DNA from: JBMZCV01 sp049613665
Lineage (GTDB): Bacteria; Bacteroidota; Bacteroidia; Chitinophagales; UBA2359
Assembly: GCA_049613665.1 (NCBI GenBank)
Contig: JBMZCV010000058.1
Coordinates: 1-26,834, forward strand
Direction of reading: 5' to 3'
DNA length: 26,834 bases
The notes beneath the pieces were generated by a model, which was not told the DNA's origin, made no database searches, and saw nothing but the letters and a program-made list of their open reading frames with translations. Made by a program: the position numbers and the translations under genes. Positions 24,167 through 26,834 of the stretch are shown here, one piece after another; the stretch's first letter is position 1; every line of letters begins with the position of its first letter.

Positions 24167-24927
24167 TTTTCTATCCATTTGTCCAAAAAATCGTTAATTT
24201 CGATATAAACCAAATAGCCATCAATCATACCTTTGAAACGGCAAAATTTGTGGTATTCAAAGTCGGAAACAGTAAAACGCAACAATTTGTTTTTTCGTTC
24301 CTGATCATCTTCCAACAAAGGCAAATTGACACCTTTGTACAAATCGCCAAACTGAAAAGTTTTTTCGCTTCTTCTATCTACCACTTTCAAAGCATTTAAA
24401 TATTCAGGAAAATTAGCACTTTTTTTCAATTTTAGCCGCAAGCCGCCAAAAACGTTTTCTCTAACAATCAGATGCTTGTTTATTTTTTTATTGAAATCAT
24501 CTGTAAAAATATCTTTCGCACTAATAAAAGTTTCATCTACTATGCCCAGTCTATTGGCTTTTACACTCAAAGCTTGCCTAATTTTTACCATCATCATATA
24601 ATTAAAGCCAGCATTGGTCTCTATCACAAAAGGCACTTGCGTTGCACCTGTTCCAATGATTTTTACGCCATATCTTTCATAAGAAAAACGAGTACAATCG
24701 TCAATATCAAACTCATTGGCATTCCATTTTAGGCTCAAAATAGTATCTTCAAAAGCTTTTTGCATTCCTGCACAAAAAATATGTTTCTCACTCATTTTTG
24801 TGAGCCAAACAGTATCTTTAGGATAAATTTTGAGCAAAGAATCGCAATTAAAATTGTCTTGAGCAATTGCTTGTTGAGCAAAAAAGGTAAGGAAAAAGCA
24901 AAGAAAAGGTAAAAGTAAGTGTTTCAC
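24163..24927 (-). CDS. Secreted protein of unknown function
   Basis: 254 residues from a GTG start. The signal peptide is about 1-22 (MKHLLLPFLCFFLTFF, cleavage AIA/Q). The mature protein has Cys in FNCDSL, IFCAGM, IDDCTRF and YHKFCRF, and a central block with TGATQVPFVIETNAGFNYM, but no family I recognise. The last 90 residues carry basic and aromatic residues (SEKTFQFGDLYKG, KLLRFTVSDFEYHKF). The GTG is favoured because it immediately precedes a textbook signal sequence and no ATG lies near. It is convergent with the helicase (15 bp apart) and followed upstream by a 624-bp non-coding stretch. Together they are bracketed by the inverted repeat 24141/25544, so a mobile origin is conceivable but unproven. 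Confidence 0.78.
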   Translation of the reverse strand: MKHLLLPFLCFFLTFFAQQAIAQDNFNCDSLLKIYPKDTVWLTKMSEKHIFCAGMQKAFEDTILSLKWNANEFDIDDCTRFSYERYGVKIIGTGATQVPFVIETNAGFNYMMMVKIRQALSVKANRLGIVDETFISAKDIFTDDFNKKINKHLIVRENVFGGLRLKLKKSANFPEYLNALKVVDRRSEKTFQFGDLYKGVNLPLLEDDQERKNKLLRFTVSDFEYHKFCRFKGMIDGYLVYIEINDFLDKWIEN

Positions 24928-25006
24928 GGATTTTATTTTTTCGTAATTTTAGCACACTGTAATCTAAGTTTTTAAGGTTTTTTTCATAAAAATGTTATGA
25001 TAATCG

Positions 25007-25039
25007 AGGTGGAAGGCACTTTAAAAGTGCCTTCTACCT
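25007..25039. repeat. 15-bp near-perfect hairpin
   Basis: AGGTGGAAGGCACTT (25007-25021) pairs with AAGTGCCTTCTACCT (25025-25039), 15 pairs with a single G-T wobble and a 3-nt loop. There is no T-run on either side, so it is not a standard terminator. It sits about 80 bp upstream of the minus-strand gene at 24927. Confidence 0.75.
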
Positions 25040-25053
25040 AAATACTAAAAAAG

Positions 25054-25181
25054 AACGACATGCCTTTATTGGTGTTATCACCAATAAGTTGTTACGAAAA
25101 AAAATAAGCTTTAAATTACGCTATTTATCTTTTTAGTTGCTGGTGATAACACACAGCAACGGTGAGCATTGTCGTTTTTTT
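25054..25181 (+). ncRNA. Candidate structured RNA with kissing-loop potential
   Basis: An outer helix AACGACATGC (25054-25063) pairs with 25166-25176, 10 bp with one bulged T, and is followed by a T tract (25175-25181), as in an intrinsic terminator. It encloses two hairpins: A, TTATTGGTG/CACCAATAA (25066-25074 with 25079-25087), and B, GTTGCTG/CAGCAAC (25136-25142 with 25154-25160). GTGTTATCACC over the tip of A (25072-25082) is an exact complement of GGTGATAACAC at the tip of B (25142-25152). Expression and function are unproven. Local palindromic DNA is the alternative. Confidence 0.4.
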
Positions 25182-25403
25182 GGAATAAAATAACATGTAA
25201 TAAAAAAGCTAAAATGCCAATTACTTATATTACAGTGCATTTAGTGAGCAAAACTAATTCTACTTTGGTGCTTATCATTTATAATTTTGTCTTGTTCAAA
25301 CCAAACGTTAGTTTGAAAAGCTATTTTCTAAAAACAAACTGCGAAAAAAAAGCTTAAAAATACCAAAGCAAGTAGTCAGGCAAAAATAAATATACATCTC
25401 GTT

Positions 25404-25484
25404 GAAGCTAACACGCTGAACATCAATGCGTTAGCAACGAATCGACCATTTATTAAGTAGTCGTTCAGAAGTTTTTGGGCATTT
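25404..25484 (+). repeat. Structured repeat element, copy 2
   Basis: Diverged copy of 15400-15470. GCTAAC (25407-25412) pairs with GTTAGC (25430-25435) at the same 23-nt offset as in copy 1. AACGA (25436-25440) can pair with TCGTT (25461-25465), and CTGAAC (25416-25421) with GTTCAG (25463-25468). Copy 2 has about 11 extra bases before the shared GGCATTT end. Confidence 0.55.
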
Positions 25485-25519
25485 CAGAACAGGATAACAC
25501 CTTGATTGTCAATGCTTTA

Positions 25520-25544
25520 TTAAATGGTGCTTGGCACTTAAAAA
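25520..25544. repeat. Long inverted repeat, right copy
   Basis: This is the reverse complement of 24141-24166 except for one missing base (core GGTGCTTGGCACTT). Read from the proline dehydrogenase gene it lies 8 bp after the stop codon, in the same orientation relative to its upstream gene as the left copy has to the helicase. Confidence 0.85.
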
Positions 25545-25551
25545 TTAGAAA

Positions 25552-26745
25552 CTAACGCTGTCGTCGTTTCAATTCTTCCCTAATCAAATTTAGCTCTCGG
25601 CTCACTTGGCCAGCCACAGAAGTATTCTCATTAGCACGCCGAATCAGATAAGGTACAACCTCTGCTACTGCTCCATATGGCAAATATTTTGCCACATTGT
25701 AGCCAGCCGCTGCTAAATTGAACGAAATATTGTCGCTCATACCATACAATTGCCCAAAAACAATACGTTTATTAGATGGTTTTAAGTCAAGCTTTTCGAC
25801 TAACTCACACAGATACAAATTGCTTGCTTCATTGTGCGAAGCATTGCAAAAAGCAATATCTTTAATGTTTTCTATGCAAAAAGTTAAAGCAGCATTATAA
25901 TCAGCATCTGTTGCAGCTTTTGTGGGCTGAATGGGCGAGGGATAATTTTTCTGCTTGGCACGCAAACGTTCTTTTTCCATATAGGCACCTCGAACGAGTT
26001 TTACGGCCAACAAGTATTTTTTCGCTTGTGCTTCTTCATAGCACTTTTTCAAATAGGCCAGCTTGTCGTGTCTATATAGTTGTATAGTATTATATACGAC
26101 AGGCTCAGATTTGTTGTATTGCTCCATCATTTCCATAATCAAGCTATCCAAAGCATCTTGTATCCAACTCTCTTCAGCATCAAAATAAATAGACATATTG
26201 GCTTTTTGGGCAGCTTCGCAAAGCAAATGCAAACGCTTTTTGACACGGCTATATTCTTGTTTTTCTTTTTCGTTCAAAGCCTCCTTTCGATTTACTTTTT
26301 CAAACAACTCAAAACGCCCCAAACCTGTGAGTTTGCTACTAACAGCCAAAATATTTTTTTGTACTTTAGCATAATTAATGGCTGCCGTAATTTGCTTTAC
26401 TGTTTCATCAAAAGCGGCTTCATTTTTTTTGCCTTCTACACCATAATCTAGCAAAGACAAAACATTGGCTTTACCTAATTTATCGACCACATTTTGCGTT
26501 TCGACAAGGGTTTCTCCACCGCAAAACTGCTCAAAAATCGTATATTTTATCAAAGGTTTGATAGGCAAATGCCAACGCAAAGCCCATTCGGTGAGTGTTG
26601 TTCCAATTTTTACGAGAGCTTGCCGATTGATGATTTCGAATAAAAACTGCATTTTTCGCAAAGCAAAATTAGATTTTGTCGCAAACGCAATTTCGCTATT
26701 TGCAAAAGAAATAGAAGGTTGTTTTTTATGGTTGGTGTTGTTCAT
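25552..26745 (-). CDS. Proline dehydrogenase (FAD-dependent, single-domain)
   Basis: 397 residues. It oxidises L-proline to pyrroline-5-carboxylate and passes electrons to the quinone pool, the first step of proline catabolism. PRODH barrel signatures are complete: FDAEESW (188-194), NTIQLYR (219-225), KLVRGAYMEKER (249-260, FAD-binding Arg), NASHN (301-305), FGQLYGMSDN (330-339), and the C-terminal YLPYGAVAEVVPYLIRRANEN (starting at 354), whose RRxxEN residues bind the proline carboxylate. It lacks the P5C dehydrogenase and DNA-binding domains of bifunctional PutA, so a separate P5C dehydrogenase must exist. The neighbouring ALDH homologue at 8773 is not a good candidate because it is catalytically degenerate. 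The ATG start is well placed. Size fits the mitochondrial/Bacteroidota PRODH group. Confidence 0.95.
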   Translation of the reverse strand: MNNTNHKKQPSISFANSEIAFATKSNFALRKMQFLFEIINRQALVKIGTTLTEWALRWHLPIKPLIKYTIFEQFCGGETLVETQNVVDKLGKANVLSLLDYGVEGKKNEAAFDETVKQITAAINYAKVQKNILAVSSKLTGLGRFELFEKVNRKEALNEKEKQEYSRVKKRLHLLCEAAQKANMSIYFDAEESWIQDALDSLIMEMMEQYNKSEPVVYNTIQLYRHDKLAYLKKCYEEAQAKKYLLAVKLVRGAYMEKERLRAKQKNYPSPIQPTKAATDADYNAALTFCIENIKDIAFCNASHNEASNLYLCELVEKLDLKPSNKRIVFGQLYGMSDNISFNLAAAGYNVAKYLPYGAVAEVVPYLIRRANENTSVAGQVSRELNLIREELKRRQR

Positions 26746-26834
26746 ATTATTTGCGTTTTTTTTGTGTCTCTTAGTAATGTCAAAAAAATAAGTTCCCGAT
26801 TTGAGGCAGAGATTTTTTGAGCTACAAGGCGAAA

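Larger units (their letters stand above)
24928..25551. other. 624-bp non-coding region rich in secondary structure
   Basis: I find no supported gene. A 62-codon frame from a TTG at 25169 lacks a start signal and family features. The region contains a 15-bp hairpin (25007-25039), a nested multi-hairpin block with loop complementarity (25054-25181), and a structured repeat element shared with 15400-15470. It also has a related sub-repeat at 25495-25524 and the right copy of the long inverted repeat (25520-25544). The promoter of the gene at 24927 must lie here, but I cannot fix it. Confidence 0.7.

Noticed and set aside
25169..25357. 62-codon plus-strand frame in the long gap
   Set aside because: It starts at a TTG, has no leader signal, overlaps the candidate RNA's T tract, and its translation shows only AT-driven hydrophobic composition.
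25404..25440. Integron attC-like site (TAAC...GTTA ends)
   Set aside because: The GCTAAC and GTTAGC arms are only 23 nt apart, the spacing and inner-box layout of attC are absent, and no integrase gene is present.

Overview
The window reads as a chromosomal piece of a gliding or surface-associated member of the Bacteroidota. It is AT-rich (roughly two thirds A+T by eye), leaders are A-rich with few Shine-Dalgarno sites, and one promoter fits the Bacteroidota form TTG-N20-TAnnTTTG. Two proteins carry type IX secretion (T9SS) sorting domains, one type B and one type A. I cannot place it below phylum. I saw no rRNA, tRNA, CRISPR, phage module or complete insertion sequence.

Layout. 105-7757 (-) is a giant SprB-repeat adhesin, followed upstream by a small Spy/CpxP-like secreted protein with a clear terminator. 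8773-10221 (+) is an aldehyde dehydrogenase homologue that has lost its catalytic cysteine and several other key residues. 10232-11109 (-) holds two paralogous zinc-ribbon membrane proteins with a shared upstream element and hairpin-rich spacers. 11261-11454 is a MITE-like element: 15-bp terminal inverted repeats and a 6-bp target duplication. It sits just behind a secreted PI-PLC-like enzyme (11467-12585, -). 12915-15048 (+) encodes a small repeat lipoprotein and a Cys-rich dockerin-like secreted protein. 15498-17453 (+) is a membrane-anchored lipoxygenase-like protein, convergent with a DUF547 lipoprotein (17541-18806, -) across a bidirectional terminator. 18962-21948 (+) carries an endonuclease/exonuclease/phosphatase-fold protein, a Nudix hydrolase, and a Fic AMPylase-like regulator with a promoter and overlapping palindromic operator. 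22015-24147 (+) is a tight pair: an unknown protein and an Fbh1-like UvrD-family helicase. 24163-24927 (-) is an unknown secreted protein, and 25552-26745 (-) is a stand-alone proline dehydrogenase.

How it fits together. Many products are exported or envelope-bound: adhesin, PI-PLC, two lipoproteins, the Cys-rich protein, LOX, EEP and the zinc-ribbon proteins. That suits a surface-living predator or degrader, but no single pathway links the neighbours. The least ordinary part is non-coding. The 624-bp gap 24928-25551 has several nested hairpins, an 11-nt perfect loop complementarity, a 25-of-26-bp inverted repeat pairing the ends of the two flanking genes, and a roughly 75-nt element. A diverged copy of that element lies in the gap before the LOX gene, with a compensatory base-pair change. 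These are the best leads for an undescribed structured RNA or small mobile element family.
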